A stretch of 64,000 nucleotides of DNA from the NCBI RefSeq assembly GCF_000237925.1, contig NW_017385992.1, positions 682,001 to 746,000 on the forward strand, written 5' to 3'. The number at the start of each line of letters is the position of its first letter. Within the stretch, counting starts at the first letter, position 1. The position numbers and the translations under genes are program-made. The notes under the pieces are model-generated. The model did no database searches. It had not been told where the DNA came from and saw nothing but the letters and a program-made list of their open reading frames with translations. The stretch comes from Schistosoma mansoni. Taxonomy: Eukaryota; Platyhelminthes; Trematoda; Strigeidida; Schistosomatidae. Below are positions 10,911 through 22,720 of the stretch, piece after piece.

Positions 10911-13900
10911 CTGTAAAAAAACAAAGAATTAGCAGATGTCACTTAATATCAAATATTTACCAAGTGTTCATATCTTTCTTCCGTAGTTTTCATGAGGTTT
11001 TCACTAACCTCAACCTCAGCGATCCCCAATGTTGTTTCACTGTGTTTCATTGTTGTTGAACTATTCAAATCGTTGACATCCGGGTTCTTCTAAATAATTC
11101 AATCAGAAGCATTGATTACTAAACAACAAATATCATTCCTTTAATTCTTTATTCATTACAAATCATTGTCAGTAAAGATGACACAAGAGATTCTCATACA
11201 TACTTGTAGAATTCGAATTCGTCAAATCATTCCGGATATCTATTGGCGATTTGACAATCAGTGTGCTCAGTAAGCACGATCCTACACCTAGTTGACGACC
11301 CCTTTGTGTGATGAAATATGTGTTTTGGATGTCACATTCAATCACAATTCGTATATATTGCAAAAGAATTATAATGTACAGCTTCATTGAAGCAATCTAT
11401 TGAGGTTACATATTTTTCTACAGAGTATCTTAAATCATTGTTCCGGGATTCAACAATGGTAGTCTACATAGTTTCACTAATTCTTCTAATGTGATACACA
11501 ACTTTTAACTGTTTACGCTTCTTCACTTAAACTGATTTCATCGGTGAATTTTTACCATTGAAATTGTTCCACGATTTCTCTTAGTATTTTCAAACTTACG
11601 AATTATTCTGTTATCTGTTTACATAATTCGACTTGAAAAGTTGATGGTGAGCGATTCTTTGATTCATTGTCTATTCTTTTCACGAAAAGGTAGCATGTAC
11701 TCATATGTCGTCAACCTATACAATGCTTTTATTTAGTCACTGGGGACGGCTAACATGCTTTTCTTATCTATTACAATCAAAATTTTTTTCCCAGTGAAAA
11801 CATTAGCTCAGAATTTAAAATGCAAACGCCAATGAAGTTCAACAAGTACCAACCTCAACACGGCAGTCATTCACTTTCAAGCCATGAGTGTTCTGATCGT
11901 TACTTTCTATACACGCCCTCCCTTTTTCACACCAAATACACGTCATCTTCGATGTCGTTTCATTTTGGCATGTTTCACTTGTATTGTACTGCGAACAAAT
12001 TTCTTTGAAATGAATAAGGTGATTTCATATGAGATAATCAAACAAAAGAAAAGAAAAATACAAAACCTGTAACTATCACTGAATGATGTGATGATGATTT
12101 CTGAGTTATGTGATTATTACATTTCGTGGAAAATGGTAAACAATTTGCATCATGCAGAAATCAGTACACCTTCAATTTCTCTTCTATTTCAAGACTGCAT
12201 TTTTGGATTGAATGAAATTACTTTGAGTACAAAGAAGAAGTGACGATATTTTGAGAAGGGGAAGTTGATGACTTTTAATAACTGTTCGTATTCAGACATG
12301 TGCACACTACGTTGTCACTGAGTTCAGCAAAACGTATTGCAATTGACTTTAATGGTTATGCACTTTCTTTCCATGTAATCGTTTTCGTGAATGAGTTAAG
12401 TCCCATAAACTTGATTGTTGATAGACACAAAATTTACATTGAACTGTGTTGATTCAATTAAACAATAAAGGAAAAGTGACATCGTTCTTCCAATCGTCAA
12501 TGCCAACTTTAATGCCTCAGAAAAATTCTACATCATATATATCAAAATAATAACAAACATTTCCTTGGCAATGCACAGTCGCTTACTGACATCTTATATT
12601 TTTCGAAACCAAAAACATTCCATCATTCATTTTGTGACTTTATGTTCAAGTAAACTTCATCAAGGTGATAACCTTATTGTTGATGAAAACCCGTCGTTAT
12701 TCATTCTTTATATTCAACAACGAATCAACGGGTGGTTATAAATACTGAGTGCGTAAATTTAAGTGCAAAAATAGTAAGTGATGATTAAATCAAATTTCAC
12801 GTACCTCCGATGGCTTCAAACTCCACCAACGTACCACTTTTGATCCATTTTGCTGGAACAGATATCTCACGAGACCTTGTGAGACCTTGTGTAACAAATT
12901 GAAAGGAAAAAGGGGTCTAGAATTTCGTTTTCTTTTTTGAAGCGAAACAAGTTTATTTGCTTCACTTAATTAGAGGGCAAATCAAGGATCTGTATTATTT
13001 TTCATTACATACAGAGTGATGTCTGTCTTTAAAAAACTACGGTTTACATCGCTCTGGTTTTTGAAACCGAACCGTTAAATTTAAAATGAAATTGTCACGT
13101 TTCTGAATTATTTAACGATGAAATCAGCTGGACGTCTGGGATAGATGTGTTCATCTGCTTACATATTATTTCACAATGCATAATACAGTGAGGCTACATT
13201 CAAATCTACAAATCAAGAAACAATGGTGATTTGTATATCAACCTCAGACGCGCGTTTCATGTTATTTGGAACATCAGAGACTGAAAACTAGCACCATTCA
13301 TTTCCAATACATTCGGTTATCCACTCATCCAGTCAGTCCATATACTCAATGACTTGTGAGACTATATGAAGCTTTAAATGATTTTTGAATTGTAAATGAA
13401 TCTTACGATTGATGTTGAGAAACCGTATTTGATTACACTGGCATTCCTCCATTCCATCTTCACGCACAATGCTTGTGACTTCGAGCAACATCCAGATTAT
13501 CCTAACGGTGTGCATATATATGCACAATGAGCCACAACACTCAAATGACATTTCCATGAACTGACTTTACGCCAGAAGCAACTGAATAATATTCAGTGTT
13601 AGAAAGCTCTTTCTGCCTAGAATCGCACAACCTATTCAGGTGCATTTCTGAAAAGAGTAAGCGTTTTACCTGTAACGGTTGCAGAAGGCAATATGCAGCG
13701 TGAAGAATGTACATTATACAGATGTCGATTGACTGGGCTGCAAACTTATGAGTGGCGATCACTAAATATTTATCGTCAGGAAGGACGAAGAAGTAAGAAA
13801 CTGATACTTGCTGAAGTACTTTGTGCTGAGATGTTTATATTGTACCAAAAATATAATATTGAATAAGGCTAATAATAATAATAGTATTCATTCGCTGAAA

Positions 13901-15840
13901 TATTTCTTACCTTTTTCACAACGTATTAGTCCATAGATTTTTGATTGCAACTTACTTTCCTCAATTTCCGTAGGAATCTGAAAAAAGATGGTTGAATGTC
14001 TGAGACAAGATCTGCTACAACACATTTATTTATATAGATTAGAATAATTACTGGAATAATATAAAATAAATAAAAATCAACAGAATATTACTCCTTCCGT
14101 ATAGTAGGCAAACATTCACAACCAGTTACTGTTTGGCACGTACAGGTTATTGTTTCGTCTGAAGAAAATTTATTTCTGATTATTCACTGTTCCCACCACT
14201 TGCTTGATTGATAATAGTGTCAACTAGTCCGCTTGCCTATTACACAATGTTGTGTTCAGTGTAACTAAGTTCATTTGACAATATTGATCAACATGAAATA
14301 GTAGAATGATGTGAATTACTTGAAACAATATCACATTTTCACTAAATTATACAACTCACGTTATCATAATAGAACGACACCTTCCCATTTGGGTGTATTA
14401 AACTCGTCATTGTGGCTGTAACATCTACAGTAAGAAGAATATTGATACTCAGGATTGAGGATTTAAACGATGGGCAAGTTATTGTTTGATGTAACACTTT
14501 GAACAGATTTCAGTGGATAATAACTTTGTTATCTGAAATGCTTTCTTGAGATGGATTGGTAGTCAATACATTGAAGTGATTGACATTGAAATGAGACGGA
14601 CATGAATCCTTTTCTAACAAATGTCAAATGCCTAGATTCTGAAGTTGTATTACAATTATCAAATCAAAAAGTCGTTTACTTTACCATCAGGGATCTGATA
14701 GTCAGGGATGCAATAATATTTGCGCAATATGCTAAATAATTCGATCTGAAACAATGGACACTCAGCACACAGGACATGATCTTATGAGTGTTTGTCTACA
14801 TATTGAACTTGAGAAATAAATTGGCGGTATTAATATAAAGATTTCTAACGGTTAACTGATTCTGATCTCAGTGTCCATTTGTTGTAGATGAGAAACGAAT
14901 AGCATTGGGTAATAATTTCTCAGTTTGCATCGTCAGTGTTTGGGAATGACTATGAGATTAAGGGATGTGTAGATGAATATAATGTGTGCAGCAATGGCTT
15001 TGTCACCAATGTAAAACACGAATCATTTATTTTGGAACACAGACTGTTTATCAAGTTCCACCTAAACCTGAAATGATAATAAATCTCTGCATTCATTTTG
15101 CAACAAGCAGAATGAGATTGTAGCTTTAATTATCCCTGATGATTTTTTTTTGCCTGTCAAATCCAGTCATTCACAGTTCATTTCAACCTTTCCGAAGGTT
15201 TCAATGGATTTACTCAAATAGTGAGTGAATTTCACATTCAATTCTACCATCGTTTGCCAGAATAGAAGCACCTTCATTCTTTTGTTAGTATTTTGGAAGG
15301 TAGGAATTGTTTAAAATGAACAAGCAAATTATGAGTAATCACAGGTAGTGAAGATGTATGTGTAAAAGTTCCACGCCTTTGATCGAACGACTGATCAATG
15401 TTTACTCACCTGCACCATCAACGTTTATCGAAATATTCCTTTTGACTCCTAATAATTCCTCTGAAATAATGAAAATCAAAAAGGATGTTTAGATATACTT
15501 TTCAACACGGACTGCCGACTTATACAAGTTGTCGTCTCATTTAAAGTTTTAAAAGAACCGGAGTAGTTAAATGCTAAACCATCTCTCATGAGAAAAGTTC
15601 AAAGAATATTATCAATTCAACAATATGATGAACGTTTCAACACAATCAACTGAGAAGAATAATTTCATTTCTTTAAAATTTCTTCTAGAAGCTTTTGACT
15701 GAATAATAGACGTTTTATAGGTATTCGACAATACAACAATAAAGTGTTTTTTGGATCCCTTTATTCATCAATTCTTACGTTTGACCGAAATATATGAATA
15801 TCAAATTGATGTTTTAAGTGTTCTGGTATGAGTAAATCAT
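10812..15840 (-). CDS. PLXDC / egg protein CP391S-like membrane protein (multi-exon)
   Basis: A split gene found by joining minus-strand open segments with AG/GT borders and matching phases. Exons in order: 15840-15779, 15460-15410, 14745-14685, 14415-14360, 13977-13911, 12885-12805, 12515-about 12457, 11988-11854, 11089-10961, 10910-10812. Phases match from 14745 to 12457 (1,0,1,1). The product has a beta-rich ectodomain (NISINVDGA, HPNGKVSFYYDN, VPAKWIKSGTLVEF, KVGIDDWKNDV), a PSI-like cysteine module (ETCQNETTSKMTCIWC), a Thr/Glu-rich stalk and a C-terminal hydrophobic anchor. This is the layout of plexin-domain-containing proteins; in schistosomes such genes are called egg protein CP391S-like, and that name is from memory. 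Unresolved: the 5' end, links around 15410-15779 and 14745-15410, and the donor after 12457. It could be a pseudogene. Confidence 0.7.
10961..11089 (-). CDS. Penultimate exon: Thr/Glu-rich stalk
   Basis: 43 open codons between TTATTTAG and GTAAATAT, both borders in phase 0. It starts KNPDVNDLNSSTTM and ends KTTEERYEHL. It fits directly between the PSI exon and the anchor exon. Copy 2 (61824-61952) is the same length and nearly identical, with a synonymous GTT-to-GTG change. The N-S-S/T-T stretch could be glycosylated. Confidence 0.75.
11854..11988 (-). CDS. PSI-domain exon
   Basis: 45 open codons (YNTSETCQNETTSKM... to ...LKVNDCRVE), with an acceptor TTTGTTCGCAG and a donor GTTGGTAC. Five cysteines, in the order ETCQ, MTCIWC, RACIES, NDCRVE, follow the plexin/semaphorin/integrin pattern. 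An alternative acceptor 14 nt upstream would add ICSQ and a sixth cysteine. Copy 2 (63047-63181) has the same length and keeps all five cysteines. Confidence 0.75.
12457..12515 (-). CDS. Ectodomain exon (KVGIDDWKNDV), 3' border uncertain
   Basis: The acceptor TTTTTCTGAG opens a phase-1 frame that completes a Gly codon from the previous exon and reads IKVGIDDWKNDVTFPLLFN to a TGA at 12454-12456. No good GT donor lies just before that stop; a GTTTAA at 12463 would end the exon in phase 2 and not fit the PSI exon. Either the donor is unusual, a small exon is missed, or the gene is decayed here. Copy 2 has TAG in place of the Trp codon. Confidence 0.55.
12805..12885 (-). CDS. Ectodomain exon (VPAKWIKSGTLVEFEAIG)
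   Basis: 81 nt, phase 1 at both ends, with acceptor TTACACAAG and donor GTACGTGA. Copy 2 at 63819-63899 has identical length. The second half, VPAKWIKSGTLVEFEAIG, is unchanged while the first half varies. A second AG 10 nt into the exon would shift the frame, so the first is preferred. Confidence 0.75.
13911..13977 (-). CDS. Ectodomain exon (IPTEIEESKLQSKIYG)
   Basis: 67 nt, with acceptor CATCTTTTTTCAG and donor GTAAGAAAT, both strong. It starts in phase 0 with IPTEIEES and ends in phase 1 (CEK plus G). It joins FYYDN from the previous exon and G-L from the next without a shift, which matches the NG...FxYxxIP stretch expected in PLXDC-type ectodomains. Confidence 0.75.
14360..14415 (-). CDS. 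Ectodomain exon (HPNGKVSFYYDN)
   Basis: 56 nt, with acceptor GATGTTACAG and donor GTGAGTTG. It enters in phase 1 and leaves in phase 0. It reads TMTSLIHPNGKVSFYYDN, one of the most family-like segments of the gene. Confidence 0.75.
14685..14745 (-). CDS. Ectodomain exon (YCIPDYQIPD)
   Basis: 61 nt, with acceptor CATTGTTTCAG and donor GTAAAGTAA. Phase 0 entry, phase 1 exit. It reads IELFSILRKYYCIPDYQIPD and joins the next exon through a GCC codon. Its link to the upstream exon at 15410-15460 needs an unseen small exon. Confidence 0.7.
15410..15460 (-). CDS. Ectodomain exon (NISINVDGA)
   Basis: 51 nt between TTATTTCAG and GTGAGTAAAC, phase 1 at both ends, reading ELLGVKRNISINVDGA. The NISI.VDG pattern fits the early strand of a nidogen/PLXDC-type ectodomain. 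It is single-copy in this window. Confidence 0.65.
15779..15840 (-). CDS. Upstream exon (PEHLKHQFDIHIFRSN)
   Basis: 62 nt between CTATTACCAG and GTAAGAATT. Phase 1 entry, phase 0 exit, reading DLLIPEHLKHQFDIHIFRSN. The phase does not meet the next recognised exon (phase 1), so a short exon between 15460 and 15779 is probably missing. The start codon and signal peptide are not found. Confidence 0.55.
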
Positions 15841-16232
15841 CTGGTAATAGCGGACTGTTCAAGCACGTTCATTGGTCAGCTGTTTCACGAAGTGCATGGA
15901 TTTGAAATGCATAATCATACAAATACGATCACAAAAATAGTCTTGAATAATCGAATGATAACACACAGCAACTCCGAGACATTAAACATTCAAGAATCAA
16001 GTAAGTGCTATTGAAGGACTGGAGGACTTCAAATATAACTTGATAACTCATAGGCTTCAATAATCCAAACTGCCTTCTCTCACAACATAGCTTACTATTG
16101 CACAAGTGATAACTTTTATTCGCTCAGTCTACCATGAAGTATCGTGTAGATGAGATATCCTCTGTTTTGTAGTTTTCATAGACTGGACGGTCGGTAATTG
16201 ACACTTTCGCAATTATATCACATGGTTTATCA

Positions 16233-16432
16233 NNNNNNNNNNNNNNNNNNNNNNNNNNNNNNNNNNNNNNNNNNNNNNNNNNNNNNNNNNNNNNNNNNNN
16301 NNNNNNNNNNNNNNNNNNNNNNNNNNNNNNNNNNNNNNNNNNNNNNNNNNNNNNNNNNNNNNNNNNNNNNNNNNNNNNNNNNNNNNNNNNNNNNNNNNNN
16401 NNNNNNNNNNNNNNNNNNNNNNNNNNNNNNNN
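16233..16432. other. Assembly gap (200 N)
   Basis: Placeholder gap in the 5' part of the PLXDC-like gene region. Missing first exons could lie here. Confidence 0.98.
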
Positions 16433-16486
16433 TGACTGTCAATAGATGTCCAGATGAATGAAGATAATGATTTTCCTATTGAGTAC

Positions 16487-16532
16487 ATTGAAATAGAACA
16501 ACTTCTTCTCAGTTTCATAGATTGAGTTGTAT
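16487..16532 (-). CDS. Possible upstream exon of the PLXDC-like gene
   Basis: Open minus-strand segment after a TTTTAGTTTTCAG acceptor and before a GTACTCAA donor, reading YNSIYETEKKLFYFN in phase 2 to 0. No second copy is available for comparison, so this is a weak call. Confidence 0.3.
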
Positions 16533-18360
16533 CTGAAAACTAAAATGTTTGTCAATACTCAAATAGAAAACTGACTTTCATGTGCGTGTTTGAATGATCT
16601 ATTCCCTCACATCAGTTGAGCTTGTACTTTATATCATCTGTGTTCAAATATAAAACAAAATCACAGTGACAAGATAATGTCAAGTGTATACTTAACTTAC
16701 GCTAAACATTGAATACTGGCAAATTAACAAAATTCTACACATTCATAACTGAATAATAATTTAGCTGAAATAAATCAGAAATGTTTGTTTTTGCGTGATA
16801 TTTAAAAATAGTTTTCCTCCTGACATAGTAGATGTGTATTGTTTTACTTTCGACAGATATGAACAATAATCAAAATGTTGTTGCCTTGACAATCACTGTT
16901 TGTTTTCGAATAATAAGACTGTTTGGGTAATCTCGTGAATTCCTCAACATCAAAATTGTTTTCAGTGGTGCATTGTCAATTCAATATGGTTGACCAATAT
17001 CTAATTACGAAAGGAAAAGTTATCTGTGCATGTGATAGTGCAGATCGGTTAATCTGCTTGAGAACATTATGATTCGGATCATGAAGTATTCAGTAGAGTG
17101 ACTCCTTATACCCTCATGTCCATTTCGCATATTGTTATTAGTAAATGCGTTGTAAGTATGAAGTGTGTTTCACAACATAATGAGGCTACTTGCTTTTAAG
17201 GTTATGCGACATCAGATATCACATTTTGCCAGGTCATGTATATAACCTCTTATTCTCTAATCTTCTCCATAATCCTTTGACAAGCTTTAAAAAGAAAGCG
17301 TTTGCTGTATTGTGAGTATTACAGAGAGCAGTCGACAAGGTGTGTTGTGAACCTCTTGAAGTCATCAGTTAAATGACAATGAAAAGACTCCTCATGTCTT
17401 GCCAAAACCTGAAATGTAATTTCCTAAAAATAATCATCAATTTCGTTCACATGTTTTTCCTCGTATCGCTTCCGTTTGAAGCTGTAAAAATGCAATTGTA
17501 GATGATGCTATAGTGGTCTGTGATGATACAGAGTAGTTTTACAAAATTATCTTAAGATAATGAGACTCATCCAAGAGGGTTTCAATGGTAGAGTAAGAAA
17601 CGGACTAAAGTTGACTTTGCGGATTCGGTTGCTCCAGGTACGGAAAGTAATTCAATCTAATATACGTCCTCGAGAGCCATACGCATATGCAGTGATGACA
17701 AAAATGGTGATGATGAACTTAATATAATTAAACAAACTCTTCGGGAAACAAGCTTCAGAACCATCTCAATTATTGACTGCTATCTGAAATCAGGAAATCA
17801 AGTTGATTAAAATCTCATGCACAATGGGAATGTTGGACGACAAAATATTGAATTCAAAGGAAACATGGCATCGTAGATTTCAGAGAACAGAATATTGATA
17901 TCCTTAAAAAGCATTCTATTCTGCCGTATACCGAGCTGTTTACTGTAACAAGAATCTAATCGGTACAGTATCAATCATCAACTGACGCTTGGTAAGACGC
18001 AATAATTAATTCGCCAGGATATGCACTGAAGGCATAAACGATGATAAGCTATATACATTGCATTAAAAATTTTCGAAGAATGACACTGCAGCTATGTTAA
18101 TTGACAGTGTCAAACAGAGAAACAGTGAAGTGCGATTTCAGTTTCGTAATGCTCACCAACGATTATATGTTCCGTTGCTTGTTTGTATTTCGTATTCTCT
18201 CTCTAATTAATTATACGGCTAACTTGAGGCTGCATTACATCTCCAACATAAAACTTATCAGCAGCACATGGTGCTATCGAGATTATGTTAAACAGTGCAA
18301 GCTAGACAAATCATGAAACTGTAGAAACCAACATAAAACCAATTTCGATTATGTTTCACT
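16533..18360. other. No gene recognised
   Basis: AT-rich sequence without a supportable ORF, RNA gene or known repeat. A minus-strand open stretch near 17415-17330 lacks a convincing donor. Confidence 0.5.
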
Positions 18361-18366
18361 TTTTTT

Positions 18367-18900
18367 ATGCACCCACTATGGAAGAGAGTGCAATTCAGTA
18401 AGTCTATTCTATATTATGAATTGTACAATTTGTTCTTTTTGTTGCTTTTATCTGTATCTTTTCTTTTTGACATTTGCACTTTGTGTGTGTTTTGTTTCTT
18501 CTGCTACAAACATGCCTTCCGAAAATACTGTGTTAATTTTACAACAAATCCCGTCTCTAAGGGCTCTTATTCGTCTTTTGCACTCGTTTTATAGTCACCA
18601 TTTCGCAGCTTCCGTTTATCGAATTCGAAAAACATTTTCTGGTTGACCACATTACCGTAAAATATAGGTGAGACCGGTTATGCATTTATTCATCTGCCGA
18701 TTAGTCAACCAAACTAAATGAAGCTTACAAACTGGTCATTTTCCCTTACCGTTATATCCTGATGAGGATTAAATTGGAATCAAATTCTGTGAAATATTGA
18801 GAATATTATTTACATTCTCATTTCATAATGTCTCAACACCTAGACTATAGACGTTCGTGTCCTTCTTGTCAGAAGCTTCATTTTTACTTACAATTGTCTT
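18367..18900 (+). repeat. Dispersed repeat with signal-peptide-like ORF, copy 2
   Basis: Diverged copy of 5500-6000. The ORF at 18416-18646 keeps the frame of 5502-5744 over about 60 codons: hydrophobic core YLYLFFLTFALCVCFVSS, then TNMPSENT and PSLRALI. The later non-coding part (18710-18880) also matches 3150-3400. Confidence 0.5.
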
Positions 18901-19332
18901 AAGATTCACGATTCTAAGTTATTTACACTTTCTTAATTGCAGTGGTCCACAATCATGACAACTTTTCGGCTTGACCATGTACAAATGTGATTTCCTGTTA
19001 TAAAATGTGATGTGGTCTGTTTGACTTGCATATAAATCAGATATGTTGGAAATGAATGATTTGCATATCGGAAGCTGTTGTGTTGTTCACAACCTACTCC
19101 AGTCTTTCTCATTGATAAACAAAATAACATTCACAAATTAGAGCAGTCAATTGCTTACTGATCCTCAAACAGTAGTCCATTCTATGTTATTCTGATTCGG
19201 TCGAATCGCGATATTCCGCACAAGAACTTATTCAATTCGATTTTTTTGACCACAATGATAGAATACATTCACAACTGGGTACTAGATAAACAAATAATTG
19301 GCTGATGCTGAGTAATCTATTAGTGATCTCAC

Positions 19333-20300
19333 TGCAAAGTAAATCATACGGGATATTGATCGGTAGAATAACTGAGGAATAAATGTAAGGCAATTCTTTA
19401 TTGGAAGTGTTCACATAAGTTTTGGAAATATGAACATGACCTCCACAATGAATTTCAGTAAGCTGATGCTGATAATGATTTTGATGCACTGAGGTCAGAC
19501 ATTGCAGTAACTACAAACATGTCTCACTTTCTATTCAAGAAGATTTGTGATAAACATAAATTGTCAACAGACTGAAAAGAAGGATAACTCATCAAGATAC
19601 CATAAAATGGAGATCTGAGCAAATGACAGAATTACAGAGGTATGATACTTCTTTTACTAAGAGGAGACATTTTCAAAATAGTGTTGCTGGACTGGATGTA
19701 ATTTACAATGGACTCTCAACTTCGAGTGGAACGCATCAGGGAATTCTTGTCAGTTCATTTCGCATGGAAGTATGGTGTTAAAGAACAGTTGGAAACTGAG
19801 TTATTGTGTTAAAGTCAACATTTGTTTAAGGTCGTATACCAATGTTTATCAAAACCATAGTAATGCAAAAATTCAAATAAATTTTGTCTATTCAAAAACA
19901 GTTCGTTTTTACTGTAAAATTTTCATATTATTATGAGCTTACAATCCAAGTCGATGAGCTGTCGAATTCTTTTCGCATTATCAACTTTGTCAAACTTGTC
20001 CCCTCCTATACACCATTTCTGGTCTGGTTGATTTTATATTTTGATTTCACAATCTTTTTACAAACTATGAGTGTGATCAGATTGTTCCAAATGTATTGCT
20101 TAACGTTCAAACGGAACATATCATACTCGTTGAACAGTAAATGTTTAACAGAAAGGAACTGCTTCTTTCGTCCTCTCAGAACTGTTCACACTGAGTATAA
20201 TTGCTTGACGATCCTGTGAAGAATATGTGTTTCAATATCACGTATAGTCATCACAAATACTATTTGGCTTCTTTCAATCTAATATGAGCATTCACGTAAG
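19333..20300. repeat. Duplicated block, copy 1 (pair with 29.5-30.5 kb)
   Basis: 19333-19800 is about 98% identical by eye to 29535-30000, and 19960-20095 is almost identical to 30405-30541. The region between differs. 20150-20310 also resembles 34780-34930. A minus-strand open stretch at 19489-19330 (HQNHYQHQLTEIHC, then KELPYIYSSVILPINIPYDL) is protein-like but unassigned. Confidence 0.7.
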
Positions 20301-20320
20301 AAAACTATTTTTCTGATATT

Positions 20321-20480
20321 ATGAACTTGTGCTTCAATCTCTATAGAATAGGGTGCAAGTTAGTGAGTCCGTTAAATATTATCAATTGTAAAATTTTCTA
20401 CTGTTATTGCCTCTGTCTGTCCGTTTTGTTTTTGACATTTGCATTATGTGTGTGTACTGTTTTATTTGTTATTCTTATTC
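20321..20480 (+). repeat. Third partial copy of signal-peptide-like ORF repeat
   Basis: Reads CLCLSVLFLTFALCVCTV in the same frame as 5502-5744 and 18416-18646, then loses similarity at about 20470 and meets the Gypsy integrase remnant at about 20560. Confidence 0.45.
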
Positions 20481-20559
20481 TTCTTATTCCCTCGTTTTAT
20501 GATCACCATCCTGAAAGAGCCTAAGGGACATTTGTTGAGTCTTATGACCTTACAACTTA

Positions 20560-21420
20560 CACAGAAGCGTGCCCACTCCCTCACGTCTTTATTCATGTCA
20601 GGACAGCTAAATCGTTCGGCTATAAGTTTGACTGTCGCACGAGCACCTGGGTGAGAAAGATTGTGGAACGTATTGAAGACGTTTCGTCGATAATATTTTG
20701 GTACTATTGGACGATCCCTACCTGAAGATGTGTCACAGAGTAAGGTTTCCTTACCTGTTCCCATCTGCCTAACACTTAGTTTAAGAGTTGTCGAGGATAA
20801 CTCATGCTGATAATCAAAGTCTTTCTTTTGAAGCTCAGGAAGTTTGAGAAGCTCGATTCCTTGGAAACCTTTTAAGGAACTTATTCGAGACAAAGCGACT
20901 GCGACTACTACATTGATTGCTCCAGAAATGTGTTGTATGTCTGAAGTAAACTGCGAAATGTAGTCGAGACTCTCGCGGTGAGTACTTGTCTGAAGATGAA
21001 CTTTAAGAGAAAGTAAGAGGTCTGCGATCGCTAAAAAGTGTGAATTCTCTTTCTTTTGATGGAATGTTGAAAATGCCGTACAGAACAATACATAGCTAGG
21101 AGTTCCCTATCGAACGTGCTTCAACTAGTTTCCGCGTCTAGCAACCGTCTCGAAAAAATTCGTAAACGTTGCCACGATTTGTTAACACATTGTTGTATGA
21201 CTCCTCCGATTGCTGAGCCGGATGCGTCTACGGCGATACTAATGGGCTCTTAAGGGTCCTGATGAGCAAGCAGGGTTTCTTTAGCGATGTGTTCCTTAAC
21301 TGTGGAAAATGTTTTACTAGCTGTGTCCTCTAAACTAAATGATTTTGCATTTCCATGAAGCTGGTCGGTTAACTGTTTCATAAGGGATGCGCATTTCGGT
21401 GTGATCCGTTGGTAAACACT
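20560..21420 (-). pseudogene. Gypsy RNase H and integrase zinc domain, broken
   Basis: 21250-21080 reads SIAVDASGSAIGGVIQQ and STFDRELLAMYCSVRHF, the RNase H start, with a stop. 21088-20780 continues RNase H (ADLLLSLKVHLQTSTHRESL). 20760-20560 holds the integrase HHCC motif (FHNLSHPG ... CVSCK) and is almost identical to 27100-27340 on the plus strand. The catalytic integrase core is absent because the element is truncated at about 20560. Confidence 0.8.
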
Positions 21421-21999
21421 CTTCTGATCGCTTACTTTGTTAAGCATCGTCTCATCTACTTTCTTTATACTAAGAGACAAAAATGTACAACATAGCAATA
21501 AAGAAATAAAGTACAATGAAAATTTCAGTTCCTTGAGAAACTTTGTCATTCTTTTCCACCCGTCCTGGAAAAGTGAAAATAAAGAACGTGTGAAAGCATG
21601 TAGAAAATGCACTCGTACTAGCCTGAGGACACAAGATGGGTGGGAAAAAAATTAAACTAATACACTTGTTTACAGCGTAAAAGCGATCGGAAAAATAATG
21701 TTTTCTTTTTGGTTTTTTGATACATAAAAAAAATGTAAATACGCTGAAAAAGTAAATAGGTTTTGTTCTTTTATTTGTTTGGTTTTTAAATAAATAAAAA
21801 ATGAGTATATGAAAAAAAATTTGTAGGGGCCGTGTCGTACGATTGTGATTTATTTACAGCTACAGTACACTCTCTAACTAGTGAGGTAGTGATGATAACA
21901 ATACGTGACCATTCAGAAGTTTAAACCAACGAGTTTGTCGTTGGTAAACACTCTTCTGATCGCTTGCTTCGTTTGGCAGCGTCCGGTCCTTTTTTCAGC

Positions 22000-22720
22000 T
22001 GTTAAAAGTTCGTAACTGCATGATCTTGGTCAGTTCTTGGTAATCCAGAATGCCGCCACTTTGCTCCAAAGGGGTCGGATGCCTTGGGCATCAATGGTGT
22101 GTCCTAATCAGTCTAATCAGTTAATTCCGGTTTGGCGTTTCTGAATGTTTACGGAAATGCAATGCCTTTGAAGTCGATCGAAAACAATGTTCAGATGCTT
22201 GAAATGTGATTCTCTCTCCGGACTAGCTATTAGACAGTCATCAACATATACATGTACGAAGTTGAGACCTCGAAAGACGTCGTCTATAAAACTTTTAAAG
22301 GTTTGAGCTGCATTTTTTAAACCAAAAGGCATTCGCAAGAATTCATAAAGACCGAAAGGAGAGATGATGTCGGTTTTAGGAATGTCGTCAGGTGACATCG
22401 GTATTGGATTATAGGCATTAACCAAGTCGATTTTCGAAAAGACAGTTGTACCTTTCGAAGTAGCTGTCAAATCGTGAATGTCAGGCAACGGGTAACGATC
22501 GAGAATAGTTTTAGCATTCAGACGCCGATAATCACCAGTTAGCCGACAATCGTTGCTGTCCTTTTTAGGGACCATGTGCAATGGGGATGACCATTGACTA
22601 TTTGATGGTCGAATTATCCCTAAGTCTATCACATGGTCGAATTCGTTTTTGGCTAACCTAAGCTATTTGAGAGCGAGTCGTCGGGCTTTCGAAAACACAG
22701 ATGGTCCTGTAGTCGAGATA
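22000..22720 (-). pseudogene. Gypsy reverse transcriptase remnant
   Basis: The best RT in the window: 22632-22117 is open for 171 codons with GDYRRLNAKTILDRYPLP, FSKIDLVNAY, LRMPFGLKNAAQTF and the YVDD catalytic box (FVHVYVDDCLIAS). Just downstream FLGHTIDAQGIRPL follows after a shift, then coding stops and LTR-like sequence begins near 22000. Upstream it abuts the protease tail. Confidence 0.85.

Noticed and set aside
11169-11387. Minus-strand 72-codon ORF, conserved at 62032-62250
   Set aside because: Open in both copies and with a decent GTATGTATG donor, but its exit phase would give a stop in the next exon, and nearly all differences change amino acids. More likely intron.
11820-12072. 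Plus-strand ORFs over 11.8-12.1 kb and 63.1-63.3 kb
   Set aside because: They are antisense shadows of the PSI exon, which has splice borders and a conserved cysteine pattern on the minus strand.
12230-12300. Minus-strand open segment (LLKVINFPFSKYRHFFFVLK) with GTAATTTC donor
   Set aside because: Absent from copy 2, where that stretch is deleted, and it contains no family-like motif.
14092-14158. Cysteine-rich candidate exon (ETITCTCQTVTGCECLPT)
   Set aside because: Has an acceptor, but its phase does not fit, while the flanking exons 14360-14415 and 13911-13977 join perfectly without it.
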